64,000 nt of DNA from Ophioderma brevispina (GCA_023653785.1 JAMKCH010078855.1:62001-126000); one strand, 5' to 3'. Positions 1 through 11,200 are shown, numbered from the stretch's first letter. Numbers and translations: made by a program. Notes: a model not told the origin generated them from the sequence alone.

Positions 1-1708
1 CAGGGAATAGCCACTTCACATGATAGTCCGGCCATCAAAACTCCCATGTGATCAAGGATTGTTCACAAGTGTCATAATGGAATGCCAGTATGCATGCAAT
101 CCTCATCCATTGTATAATACGTATAAGCCTATAATTCAAACTTCTATCATGAATCTCAATGCACACATATCATACAATTTGTCCTACGTATGATCAAGAT
201 CTGGTTTTATCATTGATCCTAGTTCATGATGCACACCATTTTGGAAGTGCTATCATTTAGAGGGGACCTTCATGTAGAGATTCTCAACTGACAGTCCTTA
301 GGCTAAAATAACCCTTTGGACTAATGATGTTTGGTCTTTGAACAATTACACAATACAAAGAAAAACTTAAACATAAATTTGTGATCTTTCTGAACTACAT
401 TTTTGTGATATTTGAGAACATCTGATTTTTTTCCTCTCTTATTACCAGTGTCCATTGACTCAACTTTGCCAAACTAGGAACGAAGGTACTCTCTTAAAAT
501 GAAAGAGTGAAAAATCACTCTGAATTTCGAGTTATTTTAAATTAACTCTAATCGAGTGGCTTTTAGCTCTAAAAGAGCGAGAAAATGCAAACCGACACCT
601 TCCTCTCGCGTGGTAACAGAATCACTCTCTCTCTACTGAAGTGGCTCAAAATGCCACTCTTATTCGGCCGTGAAGCCCACTATAGCGACGGATTTTAGCT
701 CTACAAGAGTGAGCAAATGCTCACTCTTTTCGGATGTGAACTAATAGCCACTCAGAAAAAAATTTTAGAGAAACGCCGAAATAGCGTGATTTATTTTCGA
801 ACAACATGGCGGACGAGTTAAGTGAGACCGTCAGCAAACGGTTGACCAAAGTTGAAATTAAGTGAAGAATCATAGATATCTTCACGGGTGTGAGTATATT
901 GTATGTGTGGGTCACAGTTCATAGCATTTACAGACCAAGTGGGAGATAGCAGTAAATGTTATTACGGTATTATCACTCATACATACGGTAGTCTGCGCCA
1001 GGCTCCCGGCCAGGCTAGGCTTAAACATGTACGAAACGCACACTCATGCATGTCAAGGGCATGCATTACCGTGACAGACAAGTATGCATGCAACAATCAT
1101 TGCATTGTCTAACTGAATCAGCCAATGATGCCGCCACAATATCATTCACTGTCACGAGGCGATGAATTATGACCGACAAATACAATTATACTCACAAACA
1201 AACAAAAATCCCTAAAGAATCACAACTCTATCAGAGTGACTAGTTCACTCTAAAAAGGAGTTATCAGTTCACTTTCCTTAGCAGAGTATTTGTTTCACTC
1301 TTTATTTTGAGTGGATATCACTCTTAAAGATGCGTCACTCAGCTGGATCTTTTTTGGAGTGAGATTTCACTCTTTTAGAGTGGTTTTCACTCTTTCGTTT
1401 TAGAGAGTACGGCATTTTTAACAGGCCATCACACAACCAAAAATGGTAGATTCTTCCAGAATGGTACCAAGGCCATTGTTTATAGTTGTTCAGAGGCACA
1501 GTGGTTTAGAAAGATGTTAGTCTTAAGTAATCAACTTAAGGGACTTCAAAAAGTGTGGTTTTGAATGCATTTTGATCAATTTTTGTCTTATATCTTGGTC
1601 ATTTGATATGAGAGCCTGACACTTGTGTACAATGATCATTAAGTATCATGGGAAACAAAGTTGCAGTTCTGATGGTAGACATGATGATGCATAGTGCAAT
1701 GTCCTATT
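1..1708. repeat. Tandem duplication, copy A (with 917-bp insertion)
   Basis: From base 1 the sequence is repeated almost without change from base 1,748, so the first 3 kb are two direct copies of one segment. The repeat may extend left of the window because copy A already matches at its first base. Copy A matches copy B at 1-489, then carries an insertion (490-1,406), then matches again at 1,411-1,620 and 1,621-1,708. A run of about 20 A and a short unique stretch (1,709-1,747) separate the copies. No coding content was recognised. The near identity outside the insertions points either to a very recent duplication or to two alleles joined in tandem by the assembly. Confidence 0.93.
490..1406. 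mobile_element. Non-autonomous DNA transposon with AGAGTG/CACTCT subterminal repeats
   Basis: This block is absent from the duplicate copy (empty site at 2,233-2,236), which defines its limits. It begins TCTCTTAAAATGAAAGAGTG and ends with a close reverse complement, CACTCTTTCGTTTTAGAGA, so it has terminal inverted repeats of about 20-30 bases. GTAC stands on both sides (486-489 and 1,407-1,410) and once at the empty site, consistent with a 4-base target duplication, although GTAC is itself a palindrome. Both ends are filled with repeats of AGAGTG and CACTCT in both orientations, as expected for transposase-binding subterminal repeats. The middle (about 780-1,200) is unique and has no transposase. 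Superfamily not assigned. Confidence 0.85.
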
Positions 1709-1747
1709 AAAAAAAAAAAAAAAAAAAAGTTGAACTACGATGGCCTG
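1709..1747. other. Poly-A junction between the duplicate copies
   Basis: A run of about 20 A (1,709-1,728) followed by a short sequence that separates copy A from copy B. It replaces the sequence that follows copy B at 3,040, so it marks the breakpoint of the duplication or an assembly join. Confidence 0.7.
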
Positions 1748-2448
1748 CAGGGAATAGCCACTTCACATGATAGTCCGGCCATCAAAACTCCCATGTGATC
1801 AAGGATTGTTCACAAGTGTCATAATGGAATGCCAGTATGCATGCAATCCTCATCCATTGTATAATACGTATAAGCCTATAATTCAAACTTCTATCATGAA
1901 TCTCAATGCACACATATCATACAATTTGTCCTACGTATGATCAAGATCTGGTTTTATCATTGATCCTAGTTCATGATGCACACCATTTTGGAAGTGCTAT
2001 CATTTAGAGGGGACCTTCATGTAGAGATTCTCAACTGACAGTCCTTAGGCTAAAATAACCCTTTGGACTAATGATGTTTGGTCTTTGAACAATTACACAA
2101 TACAAAGAAAAACTTAAACATAAATTTGTGATCTTTCTGAACTACATTTTTGTGATATTTGAGAACATCTGATTTTTTTCCTCTCTTATTACCAGTGTCC
2201 ATTGACTCAACTTTGCCAAACTAGGAACGAAGGTACGAGGCATTTTTAACAGGCCATCACACAACCAAAAATGGTAGATTCTTCCAGAATGGTACCAAGG
2301 CCATTGTTTATAGTTGTTCAGAGGCACAGTGGTTTAGAAAGATGTTAGTCTTAAGTAATCAACTTAAGGGACTTCAAAAAGTGTGGTTTTGAATGCATTT
2401 TGATCAATTTTTGTCTTATATCTTGGTCATTTGATATGAGAGCCTGAC

Positions 2449-2951
2449 CACTGTACCGTGGCGTAATCAGCGGGGGGGCAGACTGCCCCCCCGGCAAACC
2501 TAAACTGGGGACGGAGACGAAGCTTCCACCAATGGGGCGACCCAAGACGGGGAGAAGAAGGGGCAAGAAAGAAGAGGGAAGAAAGAGCACGGAAGGAAAA
2601 GGAAGGAGAGGTGAAAAGAGAGAAGAAAAAGGGGAAGGAGAAGAGAAGGGACAAGAGAATAGAAAGGGGGAAAGAGAAGGGAAAAAAGAGTAGGAAAGGG
2701 GAGGGAAGGAGAAGGATGATAAGGAAAGGGGAAGGAGAAAAAGGAAAATAGGTGTGTTGTGTGGTTGGGTGATATGGGTCGAAGTTGTTTTGCCCCCCCC
2801 CTGCTCTTTAGAATTTCGAACCGTCTAGAAAAAAAAAATAGGGGTCTTACCCGGCTGACGAGCGATATCGGAGCCGCAAAAAAAAAAATGCGGGAGGAAA
2901 CTTCTGCGTCTTGCCCCTCCGAGGCTTCAGGTCTGGTTATCCGCGCTTGCC
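2449..2951. mobile_element. 503-bp insertion with GGCGTAATCAG end and polypurine core
   Basis: Present in copy B and absent from copy A at the matching site (after 1,620). CCACT flanks it (2,448-2,452 and 2,950-2,954), possibly a 5-base target duplication. The left end, GTGGCGTAATCAGCGGGG, resembles the GTGGCGTA ends of the hAT-like elements at 13,705 and 27,668. The right end, read in reverse, has GCGGATAACCAGAC. The centre (about 2,545-2,755) is almost pure purine on the plus strand. It is followed by a C run, A runs and a short GC-rich tail. No coding sequence: the minus-strand frames through it are low-complexity translations of the polypurine tract. Confidence 0.75.
2545..2755 (+). repeat. 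Polypurine (GA-rich) tract
   Basis: About 200 bases almost entirely G and A on the plus strand, in irregular AAGG, GAAG and GGGAAA units. It lies inside the 503-bp insertion. Such mirror-like tracts can adopt triplex DNA and are prone to length change. Confidence 0.85.
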
Positions 2952-3039
2952 ACTTGTGTACAATGATCATTAAGTATCATGGGAAACAAAGTTGCAGTTC
3001 TGATGGTAGACATGATGATGCATAGTGCAATGTCCTATT

Positions 3040-5183
3040 CACTATTCTGCTAATATTGTTGGTTGGACAGTTCTGAATGAATCTGTGGTGAGAGGTATTC
3101 CAGCGTTGGCAGCGCTTACATGAAAGGTTCTCGACCTAATTTGTTTTAGATCTTGGAAGTTTTGTTTCATTACTTGGGACAGAAAGGGATTTGGAAACCA
3201 AAATTTCAGAAAGACAATGAAAAAAATGGCTTTTGCATTTATATCAAAATTGATACTAGTACTACTTCCGGAAATGTGTCCCCCAAATGATTGGAATGAG
3301 CACCTTAAGAAAACTAAGAGCAGCAGCATATATAAACACATATCTTATACCTAAATTGTTCGATTTAGGTTTCAGTTTTTAGCCAATTGGTGTATGTGTG
3401 GGGGTTGGGGGAGGGGGTGGAGCCATTTTTAAATTACTCCGTTCCATACCAAACTCTACTTTGAAAAAGGATTATTGGTATACCTGAATGTTAATTTTGC
3501 TACCCAATATTTATGCACAACCCTGAATAAGCTTACTGAGGTCCCCGCAGCTCCTCAGTATGTGTTTGTCTTCAGCAGTGTGTCTACTGCAGTCCAACAT
3601 AGCCTTAACATACAGTGCCTCTTTTCATGTTCACAACCAAAACGTAATATCCCCTCCAAAGGACGAGTTATTTTCATGGTTTGTTTTGCCAGAAGTCCTA
3701 ATGAACCATGGGAAGACAAGTTAATCAGTCATATTAATATGTTTATAGATACCAGTTGACTTCCAAATCTGTTTTCTGAAACTAGTTTGCTATAACTTGA
3801 AATTACCTAGCATCTAAGGTGGCATATATAGTCAAATTGCCACATAGGTACAGTGAATTGTACAAACTTTTTTAAATTTCAAACGCTAAGATATGTATCT
3901 GATAACTTAAGGTCATTCCAGCTTCCAAACTGAAGTCTTTCCATTGTAGAAAACATTGGTGTGTATTTGTTTTGATGATGGGCATGACTGAAGCATTGGT
4001 AGTTTGATGGGTATATGACTTGGATGTCAAATCAGTGAGCAGCCAGTCAATGAAGGTGTGAAATAAACACTTTGTAGGATCATTTCTCTATGGCTGTTTA
4101 CCAGAGAGAGAGAGAGAGAGAGAGAGGATTGTTAATATGGAACTAGGTTATCTGTACACCTTATGGGTTAGATATTTTTGAAAAAGAATAGCATTACTTG
4201 CCCAAGGTACTAATCGATAATCTTTTATTTTGGGCATGAGATCTAGAGACCAGGTTTTAGATTGGATTTTCAGATTTGAAGTTTGTAGAACAACTAGGAT
4301 CCAATTTGATTGCCAACTAAATTTTCTGAATTTTGGGATTTAATTTTTGTCTGAATTCAAAAGACCTAGATCTGCGTTTTTAAGAAGCTATAGATTTTGT
4401 GGAAGAAAACCAAGTTTACGAAAGAAACTTCTTAGCGATCCACAATGTCCTTGTATGGCTTGTGGTGTGGTCAGGATTTATTTAACTGTGTAAGCTGATC
4501 CGGGGCCGTGTGTAATCCATGATAAGGACTCTCCTAACATGGCCTGCTTTTTTAGACTGGGGGATTTGAGACCACAAGAAACAAAAGACCAAGAACTGCT
4601 TCAGACTGAAAGATGCCTCGTTCTGAGACTGAAATAGGCTTTTTGTGGGGTCTTGGAATGAAAAGGACCTGAAAAGGGGGGGGGCTGTCCTCTGCTTCCA
4701 TCACTTCTTAATGATCCCCTAGTCCTGGGGGAAACCTGACAAGTTACATGTGCCTTGTAAAAGCAGTGACTAATAAAGTATGATCATTATAATGATGATT
4801 TAGCTAGTTTGGATGCATCGCTGTCAATCCAACCCATATAAAATTCATTACACAAACTCAAGTGGATGAGAAAATAGTAAGATGTGGGGACAAATTTGGC
4901 CACGCATGCTTTGTTTCTTGTGGAATTCACTATGATGCATTCAGTTGGTTTACCTTACAATATAATCCAAGACATATCAACATCCATGCATACGCAGCTC
5001 ACTTTTGATATCATTCAAATTGTAAGTGACTGGATTAGGCATTTAAGGTTCATTTGTAAAGCTAATCTGCTTATATTTTGACTACTAACTCTGTCATCCA
5101 TTTGGATTAAACTATCACTTTTTCTCTATACATGGTTCATATAGACCCTAAATGTACAGGCGGTTTGGACTGCAAAATTGTCG
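3040..5183. other. Unassigned intergenic sequence with an (AG)n microsatellite
   Basis: No gene or mobile element recognised. It includes a G-rich patch near 3,395-3,420, a pure (AG)n run at about 4,104-4,126 and a G run near 4,676-4,684. The open frames here (for example 3,475-3,759) show no family resemblance and no convincing splice context. Confidence 0.5.
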
Positions 5184-6803
5184 ACAACCCCTCCCCGTGG
5201 TACAACAAAACGCAACCACTTCTATCGAAAGATAGTAATGAAGAATTTTAAAAAATGATGGTTGTGGTCAAAACTTTGGTGGCAGGGGGTTTTTTGGTTA
5301 AAAAAAAAATCACGTATTTTGAGCTAAAAAACTTAAGAAAATCAGAATTTATTAATTTCTTAGCAAACAAATTTTAATCCTGATGCAATACTAGTCAATC
5401 TCTGAAAGGGAGAGGAGAGATTGCTGTTTGATACAATCTATATATTGAATACCGGGGGCTGCGGGTGTGTTGTCTGTCTGACGCTCTATTTTTCTCGGAG
5501 ACCGAATGTTGCACGTTCCTGAAACTTGGTGGGTGGGTGCCCCTTGACCTTCCAAAGACCGAATTTGTATGGTTAGTGGATCAAAGGCGTCATCGTGGGT
5601 CATTCACGGTCACAGAGGTCAAATGGTCAAATGCCCGTGTCTATTGTCTCCATAGACCGAGGTGCGAACTTTCCTGAAAACTTGGTGGTTGGTGCCCCTT
5701 GACTTCCGAGACCGAGTTTGTATTGGGTAGTTGATCAAAGGTCAACGGGGGTCATTTAAGGTCAATTGAGGTCAAATGGGGTAACGTTTGTTGTATGGAC
5801 ATGATACTTGGCAGGGGTGGGGTTGTACTTCTGATGCCGACAATTTTGAAGGTCACGACAAGGGTCCATTAGGGGTCATTCAAGGTCAATGAGGTTAAAC
5901 GTTGGTTTCTCGGAGACCGAGGGTTGCACGTTCCTGAAACTTGGTGGGTGGGTGCCCCTTACCCGACCGAAGACCGACGTGTTATATTGGTTAGTGGATC
6001 AAAGGTCATCACGGGTCATCAAGGTCACATGAGGTCATTAATGGCGGAAACGTTTGGTGTATGGACATGGAACTTGGAGGGTGGGGTCGGATTTTTGACG
6101 CCCAAAAATTTTGAAGGTAATGACAAAGGTAATTAGGGTCATTCAGGGTCAAAGGAGGTCAAAAGGGGTAGATTTCGTGTATCCAGACGAAATTGGTGGG
6201 CGGGTTCGATTGTTTTGATCCCGAAATTTTGAAGGTCACGACAAGGGTCACAGGGTCATTCAAGGTCAAGGGGGGTAAACGTTAGTGTTGGACAGAAATT
6301 GGGAGGGTGGGGGTTCGATTGTGATGCAGACAAATTTTAAATGTCACCACAAGGTCAGTAGGGGTCATACACGGTCAAAGGCACTGCGGACAACCTGAGG
6401 GTCATTCCTGCCAGGTGATCGCGAAACCAGTGACGCCGAAACCCGGGGAGCCGCCTAGTATATATAAATGGGTCTAGAATTTTTATCCACAAAAAATTCA
6501 ACTTTTTCCTTAAAAAACATTTTTTTACAACATGTCACTACCAGCGAGGATTACTGAACCCTGTATGAATGTATTAAAACCATATCAATAACAAAAAGGG
6601 ATACCATAAAAAAAGATTGTAATATTTTTACTTTAAAAAAAATAAAATAATAATTTCGCTTAATTTGCAGCCCAAATCAATTTTTCAGCCTAGAAATCAT
6701 CCTGCCACCAAATATTTCAACCACAAACCATCATTTTCTTAATCTAATATATTTATCCTTCAAATAAAGGTGGTTGGTGTGTTGTACCGAGAGGGGGGTA
6801 ACT
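5184..6803. mobile_element. Long foldback element enclosing a GGTCA-repeat array
   Basis: The arms at about 5,184-5,330 and 6,650-6,803 are inverted copies of each other. Paired landmarks are GGTAC (5,199) with GTACC (6,784), the AATGATGGTTGTGG word near 5,255 with its complement near 6,721-6,735, and GGTGGCAGG near 5,280 with CCTGCCACC near 6,702. The arms are diverged. Between them lies about 1 kb of GGTCA-rich repeat. No transposase frame. The outermost bases are approximately ACAACCCCTCCCC and AGGGGGGTAACT. Target duplication not resolved. Confidence 0.7.
5480..6440 (+). repeat. GGTCA/AGGTCA half-site minisatellite-like array
   Basis: GGTCA recurs dozens of times on the plus strand (as AAGGTCA, GAGGTCA, GGGGTCA), embedded in longer diverged units. 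A block starting TCTCGGAGACCGA, then GTTCCTGAAACTTGGTGGG, recurs at about 5,493 and 5,906, with a weaker copy near 5,650. A second block with TATGGACATG recurs near 5,795 and 6,060. Units are roughly 200-410 bp. The array sits inside the foldback element at 5,184-6,803. AGGTCA is the nuclear-receptor half-site, but nothing here shows regulatory use. Confidence 0.75.
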
Positions 6804-7729
6804 CGAAAACTAGTAAGAGCACTTTTCAAAGCTCAGGTCCGACTGAGTTAAAAAATGAACGTGGCCAAAGGACAGGGCTTGAAGAAGATTGAAGGAAATT
6901 AATGGGAAAAATGTGACAGACTTTTTATAACAGAATAAGTATCAAAGTGTGTTACAGTTATTCCAAATATTTTATTACCTCTAAAAAATGCCGATTATTG
7001 AAAAAGTAGCATCTGATTGGTCAGGTCCACTGCCATTATTCTGCAAATGAGTTGCCAATGCATTTCTTTTTTAAACAAATAGTGTGATATCTGGGGTTTT
7101 GCAGCACCCTCTATAAGTGATAATGTATCATTGGGAAGAAAAACTGTTTTGTTTTCTGAACCAAGACACATGATTCACCATGCTTACTGCATCCCCCACA
7201 TCATTTACGTATCGTCTGGGACACAGCGACCAGCCCATGTTGAATCTTGGCAAAACCTTGGCAAATCTTCACTGCCCTAGGGAGTTATCCACACATAATA
7301 AATTATCGGCTGAGCGTACGGCGGTACGGTAAGTACGTTATCCTGTTTCTAAAATGAAACCGTAAATTGAAACCAGCGTTGAAATCTTCAAGACTGAAAA
7401 TAATACCGAAAGGAATTGTGGGAAAAGGATGCGGCCCGTACCGCGATTGCGGTGTGTTCACTTTTCCGTGTTTGCGGACGAAGTACACGACAAACAACGT
7501 TGTCCAATTTTTCGCTAGGTTTTATAGGTTCAGACCCAATTACGATACTGAAAACAAAACTAGTAACGGACACAGCGTGCTAGGGCGACAAGGTAACCCT
7601 ATACTTTAACTGTGTAAAATCGCAGTTTAGCCAACCTTGAAGTTTTCCATTGCCAATAGCACTGGAGCTACACACATTTGTAAACACATCTCAAGTACAA
7701 AAGGTTGGATTGATTAAATATGAGACAGC
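6804..7729. other. Unassigned sequence
   Basis: No gene, RNA or repeat family recognised. A CpG-containing patch (about 7,310-7,600) has overlapping short frames on both strands without start or splice support. Confidence 0.4.
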
Positions 7730-8527
7730 CTGACGGGAACCCCTGAAACGTGATTTTAAGTGCCGCAGTGGTGCCTTAAGAGAGGGGGCAAACAAAGTTT
7801 TTAAGGGTCAAAATTTTTTATAAATTGATCCAATCATGTTGAAAAGCACACATGTTATGTGTCTAGCCATAGGATTCAGAAAGGTAGAGTTTGTAATAGT
7901 ACGGCATAAAAGTTTCAGAGTTAGCGGCTAAAAAACCGCAAAAATCAATAAAAAGAGGTAAATTGCAGTTTGTACAGGGGTTCAAATTTTTAAAAATGCT
8001 CCGATGGTAAAAAAATGGTTGCAAATTATTGGTGGAGATCATAGGATTAAAATAAGGAATAGTTTTGAGTGTCTCAAATGCTTGCTTAAGAAAGTAGGGG
8101 GGTAACAAGCTCAAGCCCCATAGAATGCAATGGAGGTGACCTTCTGGGCCCCTACATCGGAACTAAGCATTTAGACAGTTAAAACTATTCCTTATTTAAC
8201 CCTATGAACTTCCCCCCCCACCAATAATTTGCACCACCATTTTATCCAAATCGGAGCACTTTAAATTTGACCCCTGTACAACTGGAAAATTGACCCTTTT
8301 TTATGATTTTTGCTGTTTTTAGCCTATAACTCTGAAACTTAGGCTGTACATATTACAAACTCTACCTTTTCTGAATCCTTATGGTTAGACACATAACTTG
8401 GTGTGATTTTCACAGGATGGGATCCAATTTAAAAATTTGACCCCTGTACAAACTTTGTTTTGGGCCACCCCTCTCCTTAAGGCACCACTGCGGCACTTAA
8501 GAATCAAGTTGCAGGGGTCCCTGTCAG
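7730..8527. mobile_element. Foldback element with long (about 360-bp) inverted arms
   Basis: Left arm 7,730-8,095 and right arm about 8,165-8,527 are inverted, diverged copies around a short centre. The ends pair as CTGACGGGAACCCCTG and, read in reverse, CTGACAGGGACCCCTG. The next words, AAGTGCCGCAGTGGTGCC, also pair exactly. The interior words GACCCCTGTACAAACTT and GGAATAGTTTT likewise occur in both orientations. There is no coding capacity. It fits a MITE or foldback transposon. No target duplication is obvious. Confidence 0.85.
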
Positions 8528-8642
8528 TTGTCATAAAGTTCATCACTCAAACCTTGGTACTTGAGAGTGTTACAAATGTTTGTACTCCCAGGGTACAATC
8601 TCTAAGTCCCAAAAATAATAGACTAAAATTTTGCGTCAGAAA

Positions 8643-8708
8643 TGGGGAATCGAAACCCAAGGACCTTTGATCCACAGGACGAGCGCCTATACCTGCACAC
8701 CACGAAAC
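8643..8708 (-). repeat. tRNA-derived SINE head (B-box-like plus A-box-like)
   Basis: Read on the minus strand, the segment has GTGTGCAGGTATAGGCGC in the A-box position and GGGTTTCGATTCCCC in the B-box position (one base longer than GGTTCGATTCC), with about 45 bases between. This is the layout of a tRNA-like pol III promoter. It is not a functional tRNA: the arms do not pair well. Confidence 0.5.
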
Positions 8709-9640
8709 TCGAGGTGGCAGAGAAAAATCTTTTTTGTAATACTTAAATAAACACATTAACGCAATAAAGCGCACACATACCATTATCTTCTGGATTGACG
8801 AGGTTACCTGTCGGCCCCTGACGCTTCGGTAACGACCATTCTGATGCAAAAATCTCCAATAGATATTCCGGAGATATTTGAGATTAGTTTCATTTGCATG
8901 CTATGACGGACTGATAACGTTAAAAAAAATCTCTCGCGCAGTACTAATTTAGATATATCTTTTGCAGTTGTGACTTAGACTACTTACTTTCCGGACCGCC
9001 GTAGGCTGAGAGTGGGAAACTCTGTCAGATTTGGATTTTTTGTACATTGCGGTACACTGGAGATTGCGCAAAAGACTTGGCCTATCGTAACGACTTATGC
9101 ACCAAAATTTCCGAACTAAATGGTCTAGGTAGCTGACCAGTTATAATATAGGTTTATTTTTGGAAAAAGAAGAAAAACCAATTAAAAAAATACGATCAAT
9201 GACAAGCTATTAGTAACTTATCAGCTGGGTCAATTCTCGATTGCTGCTATCAAGTAATATGCCACACGGCCAGCCGGCCACAAAAACTAGGAGCTAAGGG
9301 GTCTTTTTGTCAGGAAACCCATTTCTAACATCAGATAAACCACCTGATTTCGGTGATTTCGCGATATCAAAGGTACCGCGAAATCGTTTTTTCATTCCTT
9401 GTCAAGCTAATCGCAGAGCCTTTAACACAGCGCTCTGTGCTAGGGAGTCAAAAGGACCGTAGTGCATGTCTAAGATAGCCGGACAACCAATTAGCGATGC
9501 GGAAACGGAATAGGTGGCGCCGCTGTGTGTCAGCAGTACAGATGCTATTGTAGGCCGAAATGGTGTGCCCCCTTTATTTTTTGTGTCGTCTGCAAGACTT
9601 GCAGAAGGCCACATAGGGAACTCTGGTCGTATGTCTTGTG
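8709..9640. other. Unassigned sequence with short hairpins
   Basis: No gene seen. A short hairpin GATTTCGCG/CGCGAAATC occurs near 9,355-9,385. A GC-richer block (9,400-9,640) leads into the TG-rich stretch and may be the left part of the following satellite-bearing repeat. Confidence 0.35.
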
Positions 9641-9860
9641 CGGTGTGTGTATCTGTGTGTCCGTCTGTGTATCTGTGTGTGTGTCGTGGTCAAAATTTTA
9701 ACCCTGCATATAGTGAATGCAGTATGAGTTCCGTAAGGGCTACGATGATGTAACTTCAGGTGGGGAGGAAGGGGGCGGGTTAGGGTGACAGTTGGTGACC
9801 TTATGTGACCGTGGGGACCTCATGTGACCTTTGGCCAGGTCAAAATGTTAACCCTTTTCC
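9640..9860 (+). repeat. (TG)-rich stretch and first GTGACC repeats
   Basis: TGTGTGTATCTGTGTGTCCGT-type sequence (9,640-9,685) is followed after about 100 bases by GTGACC repeats (9,787-9,840). The same order (a TGTCTGTCTG word, then GGTCA repeats) occurs at 5,466 onward, so both may be versions of one repeat family. Confidence 0.55.
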
Positions 9861-10269
9861 CGCAAGGCTTTGTGTGCAAGTTATCTGGATTGCGTATTAA
9901 GGCGTATAATGATGAACTTGGGGAAGGGAGGAAGCGGGTTAAAGATCGTCTCAACCTGATTAGATGTTGGGCATATTTCGGGCAAATTACGTATGCAAAT
10001 GATGCTAATTAATATGCAGAAATCAGCGTAATTGACTATATTTTTGAAACGGTACATCCAGATATGTTAATTTCTTCTTTCACGAAAACCCATTATGGTG
10101 CACTTTTTTGCCATTTGATAGTTCCTGATACATGCGGCTCTTAGGTATGAAAATGAGCTAATTAATATGCATAATTGCTGTATCGCTAAAAATGGTGGCA
10201 TCGGAAATGCAAAATTCCTTGTTTGCTATATGAAAAACTACTATAACCACACATATTGTGTGTGGAATT

Positions 10270-10735
10270 ATGGCGTGTGGGTAAGGTTGGGAGTGTTGGG
10301 GAAAGGGTGGTTGGGTGGGGGGGCGGCGTCGGGGGGTTATGATGGGGTGCAGTGGGGAGGTGGCAGGGTGGGTGAGTCGGGGTAGGGGTTGGTATGTGCG
10401 TTGGGTGGGGCGGGGTGATGTGAGTTGGGGTGGGGGGGGGGGTGTGGTCGGAGTGGTGGTTTGTTGCTGTGCGTCGAGTCGGGGTGCATGGGAAGGGTGG
10501 GGTCGAGCGGGCGGGGTGACCTTGACAACATTCCACGTGACCTGGTGAACCATGTTACCTTGGTAACCTCATGTGACCTTGGTGACCTCATGTGACTGGG
10601 ACTCCATGTGACGTTGGCGTGACCTTCCTTTGGGCCCCATTCACAAATAGGTGGGTCAGGGAGGGGGTGGGGTGGGTTGCGACAGGGGACGGGGGTGGGG
10701 TGTGTCATGGGGGAGGCAGGGTGGGGTGCCTTGGG
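10270..10735 (+). repeat. G/T-rich, quadruplex-prone block
   Basis: The plus strand is dominated by GGG runs separated by T, GT or TGT (densest 10,280-10,460, again 10,655-10,735). It has many sets of four close G-runs, enough for G-quadruplexes. The long proline- and threonine-rich minus-strand frames here are simply the complement of this composition. Confidence 0.8.
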
Positions 10736-11200
10736 GGCAGGGTTGGGATGACCTCATGTGACCTGTGACCTCATGTGACCAAGGTGACCTCGTGTGACCT
10801 GGGACCCCGTGTGACCTTGGTGACCTGTGTGACCTGGGTGACTCCGTGTGACCTTGGTGACCCCGTTTGACCCCATGTGACTTTGTGAACTCATGTGAAC
10901 TTTGTGACACCATGTGACCCTTTTTTTTGTGACCCCATGTGACCTTGGTGACCCATGTTGTGACCTTGTGACACCATGTTACTTCTGGTGACCCTGTTGA
11001 CCTCATGTGATCTCGGTGACCCCAGTGACCCTTGGTGACCCATGTGACCTCGGTGACCCATTGACCTCGGTGTGACCTCGGTGACCCCATGTGACCGGTG
11101 ACCCCATGTGACCTTTGTGACCCCATGTGACCTGTGTGCCCCACATACACCTTTGTGACCCCATGGAACCTTGGTGACCTCATGTCACCTTGTAACCCCC
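10527..11200 (+). repeat. GTGACC satellite array
   Basis: Tandem, diverged units of about 20-22 bases of the type CATGTGACCTTGGTGACC, running from about 10,527-10,620 and 10,745-11,200, with occasional losses (GTGACC, GTGACTT). On the minus strand the units spell AGGTCA, three bases, AGGTCA, four bases, AGGTCA. The open minus-strand frame of 175 codons across it is a translation of the repeat, not a gene. Confidence 0.9.

Larger units (their letters stand above)
1748..3039. repeat. Tandem duplication, copy B (with 503-bp insertion)
   Basis: Second copy of the segment at 1-1,708. It lacks the 917-bp element of copy A (empty site at 2,233-2,236) but carries its own insertion at 2,449-2,951. 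Apart from the two insertions and a 2-base difference at the empty site, the copies looked identical wherever I compared them. Confidence 0.93.

Noticed and set aside
2351..2970. Overlapping minus-strand frames rich in Ser, Phe, Leu and Pro
   Set aside because: They translate the polypurine tract of the 503-bp insertion, which is open in more than one frame by composition.
10158..11183. Long proline-, threonine- and histidine-rich open frames on the minus strand
   Set aside because: They are translations of the G/T-rich block and the GTGACC satellite in several frames at once. No start context or non-repeat sequence supports them.
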